From AP-15 sp963724435 (GTDB taxonomy: Bacteria; Pseudomonadota; Alphaproteobacteria; ATCC43930; CGMCC-115725): a DNA stretch of 64,000 nt. Shown in pieces: positions 45,571 through 54,665 of the stretch. Positions within the stretch are counted from its first letter, which is position 1; each line of letters starts with the position of its first letter. The notes below the pieces were generated by a model. The model was not told the origin of the DNA and made no database searches. It worked only from the letters and a program-made list of their open reading frames with translations. The translations under genes and the position numbers were made by a program. The DNA is taken from contig CAVRUN010000005.1 of the NCBI GenBank assembly GCA_963724435.1, positions 124,001 to 188,000 on the forward strand, read 5' to 3'.

Positions 45571-45972
45571 CTATTCTCCGCGGCGCCCTTCGGCCAGCTT
45601 GTGGTAGCGGTCGGGGGCGGCGATTTCGGCAATCGTCCCGTCGGGCGAGCGGAATTTGACGGTGCCGGCATCGCGTTTTGACAGGATCACACCGCCGGCA
45701 GCCTCGATCTTGTTGAGAATGTCCTCCCGGTCCTCGACAGCGATGCCGAAATGATGGATCGCAGGCCCTGCACCGACCAGTTTTGCTTCCTCGTCGTCTT
45801 CGCTGTCATAGACCATCAGCGCCAGATCGACATAGCCATCGGTCAGGTGACGCGAGATGTGCCCGCGCGAGCGCCCGGTGCCGACTTGCCGAAAACCGAA
45901 TACGGTCTCGTAAAACTGAGTGGCCTTATCGAGATCGGTCACCTTTAGCGCGACATGATTGATCTTTGCCAT
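45571..45972 (-). CDS. VOC/glyoxalase superfamily protein
   Basis: A 133-residue VOC protein: INHVALKVTDLDKATQFYET at the start, with the first metal His in NHVALKV, then IHHFGIAVEDRE mid-protein and FRSPDGTIAEIAAPD with the last Glu ligand. I chose the ATG of MAKINHVAL, with AGGAGAG upstream, over one ten codons earlier. It overlaps the operon direction of the ABC binding-protein gene: its start lies 11 bases after that gene's stop. It may act on a diol or lactoyl-type substrate; not determinable. Confidence 0.85.
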   Translation of the reverse strand: MAKINHVALKVTDLDKATQFYETVFGFRQVGTGRSRGHISRHLTDGYVDLALMVYDSEDDEEAKLVGAGPAIHHFGIAVEDREDILNKIEAAGGVILSKRDAGTVKFRSPDGTIAEIAAPDRYHKLAEGRRGE

Positions 45973-45982
45973 TTGCGCTCTC

Positions 45983-47251
45983 CTATCCGCCGGCGCCCCC
46001 ATTATACGGGGCGATCACCGTACCCGTCTTGTATTCGGGAGGGTCGAGGATCGGTTCGATTTTAGTGTCCTTGAACTGATCGAGGCTGTTGCTCTTGATC
46101 CCCTGCCATTGGATTTCAAGCACGCGGGCTTTCGACCATTCGCCGTCACTGCCAAAACTAATGTCGCCGACAATCGTCTTGAACGGATGACTATGGATGT
46201 AATCGGCGAGTTTATCTTGGTCGAGGCTCTTGGTTGCTTCAACTGCATCCCCAAGCACTTGCAGATTGGCATAAGCGAAAGGTGGCAAATACCAGCCGAG
46301 CGGATCGACACCGACAGCCGGCGCCTTCGCTTGGTAATTTTTCAGGAAATCGAGGATGCCCGGAAACTGCATTGTTGGCGCCGGAATCCACCAATCGTAA
46401 TCGACGAGGCCGTTGAGCTTGGGGCCGAACTGCTCCTTCACTGAGGTATATTGCAGCCCGACCATGCCGCCGCCAAAAAACCGGGTCTTGAGACCGGACT
46501 CGGTCGCGGCGCGCAGCATGCCGACCGATCCCGGCGGATAGGAGGCGACAAAGACCATGTCGGGATTGGTCGCTTGGATAGCGTGGACGATCGGCGTGAA
46601 ATCGGGGGTTCCCGGCGGATAGGTCCTGTCGTAGACGATCTTGATTCCATTCTGTTTGGCGAGGTCGCGGACGCCCTCCGACGCGTTTTTCGGAAACTCG
46701 GCGTCTTCGGCAAGCAACGCCAAAGTCTTTGGTTTCGGATCGGCGGCGAGCGCCACCTTAAAGAACGGCTCCGAGAAAGCGTGTTTGGGATCGGGCCCGG
46801 CCGGCAGCATCGAGAAGTATTTCGGGTAATGGAACTCGCTGTTGACCGCGAGACCGAACAACCCGAGGAATAGCCGGTCATGCGAGATCGCGATCGGCAT
46901 TGCCGGGGCGATCAGGTTGGTGCCATACCCCGAGACGATCAGGTCGACTTTGTCGACATCGACCAGCTTGGTGTAAATCTCCGGAACCGTAGCGGGATTG
47001 CTCTGGTCGTCATAAAAGACGAGCTTCACCGGACGGCCGAGCAACCCGCCCTTGGCGTTGACGGTGTCGCGCCAGATTTGCATCGCCAGCAGCGCCGACT
47101 TTCCCGCAGCGGCGAGCCCGCCGGTCAACGCCATCCCAAAGCCGATCGTGATCGGCTCCGCCGCCCGCGCTGCAACTGACATCAGCGAGCAGCCGACGCA
47201 AACCACCGCGACCGCCAGTAAACGGCGCCATCCACCAGTTTTTCGGTGCAT
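45983..47251 (-). CDS. ABC transporter substrate-binding protein, Leu/Ile/Val (HAAT) type
   Basis: Periplasmic binding protein of 422 residues with a signal peptide (RRLLAVAVVCVGCSLMSVAARAA). It has a type I fold: ITIGFGMALTGGLAAAGK at the start, GLLGRPVKLVFYDDQSNPA and VDLIVSGYGTNLI in the middle, and AYANLQVLGDAVEATKSLD near the end. GGGAGG is eight bases before the ATG. No permease or ATPase gene is adjacent, so it is an orphan within this window. It probably delivers an amide or an aromatic acid rather than a plain amino acid, by analogy with soil relatives. Confidence 0.9.
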   Translation of the reverse strand: MHRKTGGWRRLLAVAVVCVGCSLMSVAARAAEPITIGFGMALTGGLAAAGKSALLAMQIWRDTVNAKGGLLGRPVKLVFYDDQSNPATVPEIYTKLVDVDKVDLIVSGYGTNLIAPAMPIAISHDRLFLGLFGLAVNSEFHYPKYFSMLPAGPDPKHAFSEPFFKVALAADPKPKTLALLAEDAEFPKNASEGVRDLAKQNGIKIVYDRTYPPGTPDFTPIVHAIQATNPDMVFVASYPPGSVGMLRAATESGLKTRFFGGGMVGLQYTSVKEQFGPKLNGLVDYDWWIPAPTMQFPGILDFLKNYQAKAPAVGVDPLGWYLPPFAYANLQVLGDAVEATKSLDQDKLADYIHSHPFKTIVGDISFGSDGEWSKARVLEIQWQGIKSNSLDQFKDTKIEPILDPPEYKTGTVIAPYNGGAGG

Positions 47252-47288
47252 TACCAATCCTCCCTAAACTGATCTTACCCGCGAATTC

Positions 47289-48335
47289 TTACATGCGCCA
47301 CGCGGCGTTGATAAAGCGATCGACGCCGTCCGAACCTGACACGCGGTCGAGCACTCCCCGGGCTTCGAGATAATTCAGATGCGCCAGCGCTTCGCCAAGG
47401 GCGAACGCCGTCTGATGCTGATCGAGTGGTCGGCGAAACAGCACCGGCAACAAATCGACCGCACTGCGCGGTCGGTCGAGGGCGGCGACCAACTCCTCGC
47501 ATCTTGCAACGTGATGCGCCGCGAGTTCGTCGATGCGTGTCTGCAATCCGAAAAACGGCAAATTGTGCGACGGCAACACCAAGGTTTGGGACGGCGCTGC
47601 CGCACGCAGCTTGACGAGGGAAGCGAGGTATTGCGCCAGCGGGTCGCCGGCCGGCTCATGCGGCTGGACGCTGACATTGGGCGAAATTCTCGGCAAAACC
47701 TGATCGCCGGAAATCAAGACGCCCGTCTCGGCGCAATAAAGCATCGCGAGTTCTGGGGCGTGGCCCTCGCCGACAATGACCCGCCACTCGCGGCTGCCGA
47801 TCTCGATCGTCATACCGTCGGCGATGCGGCGAAATGCCGGAGGCACCGTCGGCACGCCGCGGCGGTAGCTCTTTTCGCGGTCGCCGAAAAGCTCGCTCGA
47901 TGCGGCATCGAGGCCGGCGCGGCGGGCGAAGTCGCGGCGCAGCGGGCTAAAATCGTCGCTGCCCCGGCTCATCACCCGGGCGTAAAGCCATTCCTTTTCG
48001 GTGGTCCACAATGGAGCCCGCCAGCGCTCGACCAGCCATCCGGCAAGCCCGATATGGTCGGGATGAAAGTGGGTGACGATAATCCGCGTCACCGGACGAT
48101 CGCCGAGATACCGCGAAAATATCTGCTCCCAGGCGGCTTTGGTTTCGGGCATCGCGTAACCGGCGTCGACAATGGTCCAGCCCGGTCCGTCTTCGAGCAG
48201 CCACAGATTGATGTGGTCGAGCGCGAAGGGAAGCGGCATACGCAGCCACCACACACCCGGCGCTATCTGTAGGATCTCGCCTCGATCCGGCGGCGTTGCA
48301 ACCGGAAATCGCAAAGTCCCAAAACCTCCATCCAT
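47289..48335 (-). CDS. MBL-fold metallo-hydrolase
   Basis: Metallo-beta-lactamase-fold hydrolase of 348 residues with a complete metal motif THFHPDHIG, a further His in VGEGHAPELAMLY, Asp in GVLISGDQVLP and His in LPSHNLPF. The C-terminal winged-helix-like tail (EALAHLNYLEARGVLDRV) resembles LACTB2-type nucleases/hydrolases. It lies just downstream of the divergent gamma-glutamyltransferase gene, with starts 135 bases apart. Substrate unknown. Confidence 0.9.
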   Translation of the reverse strand: MDGGFGTLRFPVATPPDRGEILQIAPGVWWLRMPLPFALDHINLWLLEDGPGWTIVDAGYAMPETKAAWEQIFSRYLGDRPVTRIIVTHFHPDHIGLAGWLVERWRAPLWTTEKEWLYARVMSRGSDDFSPLRRDFARRAGLDAASSELFGDREKSYRRGVPTVPPAFRRIADGMTIEIGSREWRVIVGEGHAPELAMLYCAETGVLISGDQVLPRISPNVSVQPHEPAGDPLAQYLASLVKLRAAAPSQTLVLPSHNLPFFGLQTRIDELAAHHVARCEELVAALDRPRSAVDLLPVLFRRPLDQHQTAFALGEALAHLNYLEARGVLDRVSGSDGVDRFINAAWRM

Positions 48336-48469
48336 GATCGATCTTGTTCCCGTGCCGCGAATTGACCGGCAAGTTAGGACGGTGCATTAGTGCCGAGCAA
48401 GCAACACGCCTGCCGGTCAGGCTTGCCTTACCGGTAAGCGCCCAAGCCGCAACACGAGGAACAATCGGA

Positions 48470-50053
48470 ATGCGCGACTTTAACATCCCGGGCCGGTCGG
48501 CAGCGATGGCGGCGCACGGGATGGCGGCGACATCGCAGCCACTGGCTACGATGGCCGCACTCGATGTGTTGCGAGCGGGAGGCAATGCCGCCGACGCCGC
48601 GATCGCGGCGGTCGCGATGCAATGCGTCGTCGAACCGCAAAGCACTGGGATTGGTGGCGATTGCTTTCTGCTGTATTCGCGCGGCGGCGGTCTGCCGGTG
48701 GCGCTGAATGGCTCGGGGCGCGCCCCGGCCAAGGCGACCGTCGAATGGTATGTCGAGCACGGCATCCGCGACATCGAGGTGCAAAGTCCGCATGCCGTGA
48801 CGATCCCCGGAGCGGTCGATGCGTGGTGCGCGATCAACCGCGAGTACGGTTCGCGGCCGCTCGCGGAATTGCTGGAGCCGGCGGCGCGTGCTGCGGAAGA
48901 CGGTTACGTCGTGAACCAGCGCGTCGCCTATGATTGGCAGCGCAACCAGGCGAAGTTGCGTGATCCGGTGACCGCGGCGCTGTTTCTGCCGGATGGCAAG
49001 CCGCCGGTGGCTGGCGACAAGATGCGCAATCCGCCACTTGCCGCCACGTTGCGCCGCGTCGGCCGCGAGGGCCGCGCCGGGTTCTATGACGGGCCGGTCA
49101 TGCGTGACATCGTCGCGCGGCTCAAAGCGCTCGGCGGGCTGCACGAGGCCGAGGATTTCGACGCCCAGCGCGCCGAATGGGTCGAGCCGATTCATGCCGC
49201 TTATCGCGGCTATCAGGTCTACGAATGCCCACCAAATGGGCAGGGGTTGGCGGCGCTGATGATCTTGCGCCAACTCGAGGGGTTCGCGCTCGGCGATGAT
49301 TCGTTTACCGAGGCCGACCGGCTGCACCTCCTCGCCGAGGCGACAAAATCAGCCTATCGCGTGCGCGACGAGAGCTTCGCCGACCCGGCGCAAGCGGATG
49401 TCGATGTCACGGGCTTCTTGTCGGAGGAGTGGGCCGAGCGTGCCCGCCGATCGATTAGCCTCGACCGCGTCTTGCCGGGCAATCAATGGCACGGCGGCAC
49501 CTTGCACCCGGATACGGTGTATCTCTGCACAGTGGATCGTGACGGCAATGCGTGCTCGTTTATCAATTCGCTGTTTTCGTCATTTGGCAGCGGCATCGTC
49601 GCGCCGGAAAGCGGCGTATTGCTGCAAAATCGGGGCAGCGGGTTCCGTACGATCCCCGGCCATCCCAATGCGATCGCGCCGGGCAAGCGGCCGTTCCACA
49701 CGATCATCCCGGCGATGCTGGTCGAGAACGGGCGAGCGGTGATGCCGTTCGGCATTATGGGAGGCCAGTATCAGGCGGTCGGGCATGCGCATTTCGTGCA
49801 CCGCATGATCGACCGCGGCTTCGATCCGCAACAGGCCGCCGAAGCCCCGCGCATCTTTGCCTTTCGCGGCAAGTTGCAAGTCGAGCGCGCCCTGCCCGAA
49901 CCGTTGGTCGCCGATCTCGCGCGCCGCGGGCACGACATCGACACCCGCAATGTTCCGATCGGCGGCTGCCAAGCGATCTGGATCGACCATCAGCGCGGCG
50001 TGTTGATCGGCGGCTCCGACCCGCGCAAAGACGGGCTCGCGCTCGGTTATTGA
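48470..50053 (+). CDS. Gamma-glutamyltransferase family protein
   Basis: N-terminal-nucleophile hydrolase of 527 residues. Family blocks visible are GMAATSQPLATMAALDVLRAG, GNAADAAIAAVAMQCVVEPQ, GIGGDCFLLY and YECPPNGQGLAALMIL. The autoprocessing region reads GTLHPDTVYLCTVDRDGN with the likely nucleophile Thr, then NSLFSSFGSGIVAPESG. No signal peptide is evident, so it is probably cytoplasmic, as in the GGT-like hydrolases of soil bacteria. I start at MRDFNIPG, with GAGGAA upstream, because the longer frame adds non-family sequence. Confidence 0.9.
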   Translation: MRDFNIPGRSAAMAAHGMAATSQPLATMAALDVLRAGGNAADAAIAAVAMQCVVEPQSTGIGGDCFLLYSRGGGLPVALNGSGRAPAKATVEWYVEHGIRDIEVQSPHAVTIPGAVDAWCAINREYGSRPLAELLEPAARAAEDGYVVNQRVAYDWQRNQAKLRDPVTAALFLPDGKPPVAGDKMRNPPLAATLRRVGREGRAGFYDGPVMRDIVARLKALGGLHEAEDFDAQRAEWVEPIHAAYRGYQVYECPPNGQGLAALMILRQLEGFALGDDSFTEADRLHLLAEATKSAYRVRDESFADPAQADVDVTGFLSEEWAERARRSISLDRVLPGNQWHGGTLHPDTVYLCTVDRDGNACSFINSLFSSFGSGIVAPESGVLLQNRGSGFRTIPGHPNAIAPGKRPFHTIIPAMLVENGRAVMPFGIMGGQYQAVGHAHFVHRMIDRGFDPQQAAEAPRIFAFRGKLQVERALPEPLVADLARRGHDIDTRNVPIGGCQAIWIDHQRGVLIGGSDPRKDGLALGY

Positions 50054-50159
50054 GGACGGCCGAATCGCCTCCGACGAGAACGGCATCGACGACGCGGTAT
50101 CACGACACCCTCACGCTAGTCCCCTCGATAGCGGGGAAAGGGATCAGCAGCGGGCCGAC

Positions 50160-50996
50160 GTGCCATCCTCAGTGCACGGCATCGCCGAAATTGGTTTCGC
50201 CAATCGCAACGGGGTAACCCGGCTGTGTCATCTCTATCAGCGCGACCCGTTGCGCGTTCTGTTCCCGCGGCCGGAACCGGGCGAGCCTCCGCAGGCTGTA
50301 ATTGTCACCACTTCAGGTGGCCTCGTCGCCGGCGATCGGATTGACGTTTCGGTCACGCTTGAGGATGGCGCCACCGCGCATGTTACCGCCTCGGCGGCCG
50401 AAAAACTCTACCGCTCGCTCGGCCAAACCACCGAAATCAATCAGTCAATGCAGGTCGGCAACAACGCCGTCCTCGAGTTTTTGCCGCCCGAGACAATCCT
50501 ATTCGACAGCGCCCGTTTGCGTCGCGCCACGACAGTCGACCTTGCGGCGCGCGGCGCATTCTTCGGCGGCGATATCGTGATTTTCGGCCGCCGCGCCCGC
50601 GGCGAGCGCTTCACGCGTGGGCTACTGCACGATGTCTGGGAAATACGACGCGAGGGGCGATTGATTTGGGGCGACGCGCTGCATCTCGCCGAGGACGTCG
50701 GGCGGATTATAGAGGATCCCGCCTGCTTCGACGGAGCTGCCGGGTTCGCGACGTTAATTTGGGCACCAGCTGACAATAATTTGGGCAGCTTGCTAAATGG
50801 TGCCCGCGTCGTTCAATCTGCCGCGGCCGGGGACGGAATTAAGGGCGGGATCAGTATCGTCAATGGTCTTCTGTTAGCGAGATGGCTCGGCTTTGACACT
50901 TTATTGATGCGACAGGCTTATGCCGACCTCGCCTGCTATTTGCGGGCGAAGGCATTGAATTTACCCCGGTGCCTGCCCCGGCTATGGCACGTTTGA
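50160..50996 (+). CDS. ureD: Urease accessory protein UreD
   Basis: Scaffold that holds UreF and UreG on apo-urease during nickel insertion. A 278-residue frame with VTTSGGLVAGDRIDVSVTLE, ASAAEKLYRS, LEFLPPETILFDSARLRR and WEIRREGRLIWGDAL is diagnostic. A GTG start fits, about 106 bases after the gamma-glutamyltransferase gene. In many relatives ureD is directly followed by ureA; here five non-urease genes intervene. Confidence 0.93.
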   Translation: MPSSVHGIAEIGFANRNGVTRLCHLYQRDPLRVLFPRPEPGEPPQAVIVTTSGGLVAGDRIDVSVTLEDGATAHVTASAAEKLYRSLGQTTEINQSMQVGNNAVLEFLPPETILFDSARLRRATTVDLAARGAFFGGDIVIFGRRARGERFTRGLLHDVWEIRREGRLIWGDALHLAEDVGRIIEDPACFDGAAGFATLIWAPADNNLGSLLNGARVVQSAAAGDGIKGGISIVNGLLLARWLGFDTLLMRQAYADLACYLRAKALNLPRCLPRLWHV

Positions 50997-51124
50997 TGCT
51001 GTTTAACCTTAAGTGGACGACCACGAGCTAAGCACTCGCCTAAGTGCCTGATCTTGGCGTCTCACGAACGCCTAGATCGGCGTGACCACAATCTTGACCA
51101 CTGCAGGTATTGAGGGAGACTTGA

Positions 51125-52351
51125 ATGCCGAAAGTTGCCTTTTCTGCAGATCTGCGGAAGACACCCGAAGAAGCGATCGTCAAGACGCACAACCGCTGGC
51201 ATCCCGACATTCCGATGGTGGAGACCTACAAGCCAGGAGCAGAGTTCCGAGTTGAGTGCTTTGACTGGACGGGCGGCCAGATAGCGCCCGACGACAGCGC
51301 CAACGATGTCCGCGATGTCGATTTGACAAAGGTGCACTATCTGAGCGGACCGTTTGGCCTCGATGGTGCCGAACCCGGCGATCTGATGGTCGTCGATTTA
51401 TTGGACATCGGCTACCTGCCAGATTCGCCCTGGGGCTTCACCGGCATTTTCGCCAGAGAAAACGGGGGCGGTTTTCTGGTCGATCACTACCCTCAGGCGC
51501 GCAAGGCAGTCTGGGACTTTCACGGCATCTATACCAGTTCGCGGCACATTCCGGGTGCGCGTTGGCCCGGTATCATTCATCCCGGGCTGATCGGCTGCCT
51601 TCCCGATCGGGCCTTGCTCGAAAAAGCGAATAAGCGCGAGGCGGAGCTTCTGGCGACAAACCCGGATCGTGTCCCGCCATTATTGGCGCCGCCCTATGCG
51701 CCGACCGCGCTGATGGGGCAGATGACCGGTCGCACGGCGCAGGCGGCTGCGCAGGAGGCATGGCGCACGGTGCCGCCGCGCGAGCATGGCGGGAATTGCG
51801 ATATTAAGAACTTATCGCGCGGGTCGAAGATTTACTTCCCGGTCTACGTCAAAGGCGGCGGGCTGTCGATGGGCGACATACATTGGTCGCAAGGGGACGG
51901 CGAGATCACCTTCTGTGGCGCGATAGAGATGGCCGGATGGATCGACATTGGCGTCGATCTGATCAAAGGCGGCATTGAAAAATACGGCGTCATCAATCCC
52001 ATATTCAAACCTAGTCCAATCGAACCGCGCTTCTCGGAATATCTGGTATTCGAAGGCATTTCGGTTGACGAGACTAGTGGAAAGCAGCTTTACCTCGATG
52101 CGCATGTCGCCTACCGGCGAGCGTGCCTGAACGCGATCGAATACCTGAAGAAGTTCGGCTATACTGGTGAACAGGCCTACATGATTCTCGGCACCGCGCC
52201 TTGCGAAGGCCGGATCAGCGGCATCGTCGACATCCCGAACGCATGCTGCACGCTCGCCATACCCACCGAGATTTTCGATTTCGACATCCGGCCGAACGCC
52301 TCAGGGCCGACCCGGATGGTTCCGGCGAGCGACGTAGCGGCCTGCAGCTAG
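51125..52351 (+). CDS. fmdA: Formamidase/acetamidase
   Basis: Hydrolyses formamide or short amides to ammonia and the acid. The 408 residues include the family start PKVAFSADLRKTPEEA, HNRWHPDIPMVETYKPG, LSGPFGLDGAEPGDLMVVD, GIIHPGLIGCLPD, the REHGGNCDIKNLSRGSKIYF block with the active-site Cys, and VYVKGGGLSMGDIHWSQGDGE with Asp/His/Glu. It starts at an ATG after GAGGGAGA. It sits between ureD and ureA and is followed by AmiS/UreI and FmdB genes, the classical fmd cluster. In this locus it would add amide-derived ammonia to that from urea. Confidence 0.95.
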   Translation: MPKVAFSADLRKTPEEAIVKTHNRWHPDIPMVETYKPGAEFRVECFDWTGGQIAPDDSANDVRDVDLTKVHYLSGPFGLDGAEPGDLMVVDLLDIGYLPDSPWGFTGIFARENGGGFLVDHYPQARKAVWDFHGIYTSSRHIPGARWPGIIHPGLIGCLPDRALLEKANKREAELLATNPDRVPPLLAPPYAPTALMGQMTGRTAQAAAQEAWRTVPPREHGGNCDIKNLSRGSKIYFPVYVKGGGLSMGDIHWSQGDGEITFCGAIEMAGWIDIGVDLIKGGIEKYGVINPIFKPSPIEPRFSEYLVFEGISVDETSGKQLYLDAHVAYRRACLNAIEYLKKFGYTGEQAYMILGTAPCEGRISGIVDIPNACCTLAIPTEIFDFDIRPNASGPTRMVPASDVAACS

Positions 52352-52461
52352 CGGGCTGGCCAACGAGATGGCGGCGGCCTCCGCCGCCGTCCTGCTCGGT
52401 CCCGTTTCATAGATCGGAGCGAATAGCCGGGCATCAGCGGGAGCGTTCGTAGGAGAGGATC

Positions 52462-53001
52462 ATGCTGATCGGGCTGTCGCTCTTTTGGGTCGGCGCGGTG
52501 TTGTTTCTGAATGGGTTATGGGTCCTGGACAAAGTTGGCGATCGCGAGATCGCGGTCATCGACGTCTTCGTCGGCACACTGACCTTGGTAGTGGCGATCT
52601 ATCTTGCCTTCGGGCCCGGTGCGAACGCCCAGAGTATAAAGGGAGCTGCTTTTCTATTGCTGTTCACCTTCACCTATTATTGGGTGGCCTGGAACCGGTG
52701 GAATGGTGCGGACGGTCGCGGGCTTGGTTGGTTCTGCCTGTTTGTCGCAATTACCTGCGCCCCGATCGCCATACAGAGCTTTGCTACAGCCCATACGTTA
52801 TGGGACTATTGGCTGGCATTCTCATGGCTGTCATGGGGCGTTCTCTGGTTCCTCTTCTACTTGCTGCTGGCGGCGGGTAGAAAGGAATTGACCAGAGTCA
52901 CCGGCACTCTGTGCACGCTGGAGGGTATCTATACGGGCTGGGTTCCCGGCTATTTGCTGCTCGTCGGCGCCATGCCAGGTGGACCGGTTCCGGGTCACTG
53001 A
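52462..53001 (+). CDS. AmiS/UreI family urea/short-amide channel
   Basis: Six-helix inner-membrane channel for urea or short amides (AmiS in Pseudomonas, UreI in Helicobacter). The 179 residues include LIGLSLFWVGAVLFLNGLW, FTFTYYWVAWNRW, DYWLAFSWLSWGVLWFLFY and VTGTLCTLEGIYTGWVPGYL, all family patterns. An AGGAGAGG lies just before the ATG. Position downstream of formamidase and upstream of urease suggests it serves both substrates. Confidence 0.92.
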   Translation: MLIGLSLFWVGAVLFLNGLWVLDKVGDREIAVIDVFVGTLTLVVAIYLAFGPGANAQSIKGAAFLLLFTFTYYWVAWNRWNGADGRGLGWFCLFVAITCAPIAIQSFATAHTLWDYWLAFSWLSWGVLWFLFYLLLAAGRKELTRVTGTLCTLEGIYTGWVPGYLLLVGAMPGGPVPGH

Positions 53002-53069
53002 TCAGGCCCGGGCCGGATACAGGATCAACGTCCGAGGGAAGGTCGTCTGGCAGACGGAGAGAATGAGAA

Positions 53070-53402
53070 ATGCCTCTCTACGACTATGAATGTAAGGAAT
53101 GCGGGCCTTTCAGGGGCTGGCGTCCGATGAGCGAGTGGGAGGCGGATGCCCAGTGCCCGGACTGCTCGCTACCCGCACCGAGGCAGGCGGCCGCGCCGAT
53201 GCTGGGCGTGCTCTCGACAAACAACCGCATAGCCCATGAACGTAATGAGCGGAGCGCGCACGAACCAAAGATAGTGAGGCGCGAGGATCTGCCCCGCGGT
53301 CATCACCACGGCCACCACCACAACGTCAATCCGTTGATAAAGCAGCAATTCGGCAATGTCAGCCAAAGCCCCCCGGGCCGGCCGTGGATGGTCGGCCATT
53401 AG
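53070..53402 (+). CDS. fmdB: FmdB-family zinc-ribbon protein with histidine-rich tail
   Basis: Begins PLYDYECKECGPF and has a second CPDC pair (DAQCPDCSLPA), forming the FmdB-type zinc ribbon in residues about 1-35. In this copy the tail is long (110 residues in all) and holds HHHGHHH near residue 80, which could bind nickel or zinc. Family members are suggested regulators of formamidase genes. The end overlaps the crcB frame by 47 bases. Confidence 0.88.
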   Translation: MPLYDYECKECGPFRGWRPMSEWEADAQCPDCSLPAPRQAAAPMLGVLSTNNRIAHERNERSAHEPKIVRREDLPRGHHHGHHHNVNPLIKQQFGNVSQSPPGRPWMVGH

Positions 53403-53799
53403 CTTCGCGGTGCACGGCCCCTATCTTTGGGTGGCACTCGGCGCCGCGATCGGAGGTATGGGTCGGTTTAGCCTTTCGGGCATCATCGCGAATTGGATCG
53501 GCGCGACCTTCCCGTGGGGCACCCTCGTCGTCAACATCACCGGCTGCTTCGTCATCGGCATCTTCGATATGCTGACAGGACCGGACGGCCGGCTGCTGGT
53601 ACCGCCAAATGCCCGGCTTTTCGCCATGGTCGGGATATGCGGTGGCTATACGACCTTCTCCTCGTTCAGTCTCGAAACATTGAACCTGGCGCGAAACGGG
53701 GAATGGTTTGCGGCGGGAGGCTATATCGGGGCGTCTGTTCTTTTCTGTTTGATCGGGGTATGGCTCGGGCATATCGCTGGCGCGCTGATCAATGGTTGA
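53356..53799 (+). CDS. crcB: Fluoride channel CrcB/FluC
   Basis: Four-helix fluoride channel that exports F- and works as a dual-topology dimer. The 147 residues show GAAIGGMGRFSLSGIIANW, TLVVNITGCFVIGIFDML and the pore Phe-box GGYTTFSSFSLETLNL. The ATG falls inside fmdB, implying coupled translation; no fluoride riboswitch fits there. A DUF190 gene, its usual partner, follows 27 bases later. Its place within an amide/urea locus is unusual. Confidence 0.93.
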   Translation: MSAKAPRAGRGWSAISFAVHGPYLWVALGAAIGGMGRFSLSGIIANWIGATFPWGTLVVNITGCFVIGIFDMLTGPDGRLLVPPNARLFAMVGICGGYTTFSSFSLETLNLARNGEWFAAGGYIGASVLFCLIGVWLGHIAGALING

Positions 53800-53826
53800 G
53801 GCTTCCCTCGATAGAGTGGAGGAGTG

Positions 53827-54183
53827 ATGAGGACGCCCAACGCCGCATTATTATTGCGCATCTTCATCGGAGAAAGTGATCGCTTCGACCACCATCCGCT
53901 TTATGAGGCGATTGTTTTGAAAGCCCGTGAGCACGGGCTGGCCGGGGCGACCGTGCTCCGCAGTCCAATGGGGTTTGGCCACTCGAGCCGCGTCCACACC
54001 GCGAATATACTGCGCCTTTCCGCGGATCTGCCGATTGTCGTCGAAATTGTCGACAGCGAAGAAGCCGTCAATCGATTTCTACCGATGCTCCAGGGCATGG
54101 TAAAGGGTGGGCTCATCACCCTGGAGGACGTTCGGATCCTGCACTACGGCGCGGATCAGAGCGAACCTGCATCACCCGGCTAA
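53827..54183 (+). CDS. DUF190 protein (CrcB partner)
   Basis: A 118-residue DUF190 domain (LLRIFIGESDRFDHHPLYEA, GLAGATVLRSPMGFGHSS, DLPIVVEIVDSEEAVNRFL), a PII-like ferredoxin fold that often sits beside crcB. GGAGGAG precedes the ATG. It presumably modulates fluoride export, but the mechanism is unknown. ureA follows 67 bases later. Confidence 0.9.
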   Translation: MRTPNAALLLRIFIGESDRFDHHPLYEAIVLKAREHGLAGATVLRSPMGFGHSSRVHTANILRLSADLPIVVEIVDSEEAVNRFLPMLQGMVKGGLITLEDVRILHYGADQSEPASPG

Positions 54184-54250
54184 ACTCGGTTGGCCGCTGT
54201 GGCACGGATGATGCTGTACAATCGTCCGAAGCTGGGAGCGGGCTGACGCG

Positions 54251-54553
54251 ATGAACTTGACCCCGCGTGAGAAGGATAAGTTATTGGTCTCGGTCGCGGC
54301 GATGGTCGCCGAGCGCCGCCTGCTTCGTGGCGTTAAGCTCAACTATCCCGAGGCGGTGGCGCTGATCACCGATTATGTGCTCGAAGGGGCGCGCGACGGA
54401 CGCAGTGTTGCCGAATTGATGCGCGACGGCGCCACCGTCATCGGCCGCGAGCAAGTCATGGAAGGGGTGGCGGAAATGATCGCGGAAATCCAGGTCGAGG
54501 CGACCTTTCCCGACGGCACCAAGCTCGTCACCGTGCACGAACCGGTCAGGTGA
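54251..54553 (+). CDS. ureA: Urease subunit gamma
   Basis: The 100-residue UreA of the separate-subunit (ABC) urease. NLTPREKDKLLVSVAAMVAE, RGVKLNYPEAVALITDYVLE, DGRSVAELM, VMEGVAEMIAEIQVEATFPD and GTKLVTVHEP are canonical. It packs with UreB and UreC into the (abc)3 holoenzyme in the cytoplasm. Confidence 0.97.
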   Translation: MNLTPREKDKLLVSVAAMVAERRLLRGVKLNYPEAVALITDYVLEGARDGRSVAELMRDGATVIGREQVMEGVAEMIAEIQVEATFPDGTKLVTVHEPVR

Positions 54554-54588
54554 GAGCGCAACCCTTGCAACCATTGCGCTTGTTCTTA

Positions 54589-54645
54589 CCCGCGAAAGCC
54601 GGTATCCACCCCCGCCGTGGATGCCGGCCTGCGCCGGGACGACGG
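54589..54645. repeat. Palindromic intergenic element between ureA and ureB
   Basis: CCGGTATCCAC and GTGGATGCCGG are inverted around a short C/G-rich loop, followed by GGCCTGCGCCGGGA, which also occurs near 24.77 kb. This is a common dispersed type of bacterial intergenic repeat. It may cause mRNA structure inside the operon. Confidence 0.6.
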
Positions 54646-54665
54646 TATTTTGGGCGGCCCTAACG

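Noticed and set aside
50100..50159. Weak CCCC...GGGG hairpin before ureD as a terminator or repeat
   Set aside because: The stem is only four bases and lacks a T-tract. It may be a decayed intergenic repeat, but support is too weak to list.
53300..53356. Fluoride riboswitch before crcB
   Set aside because: The crcB start lies inside fmdB and the sequence there codes for the His-rich tail. I find no crcB-motif fold.
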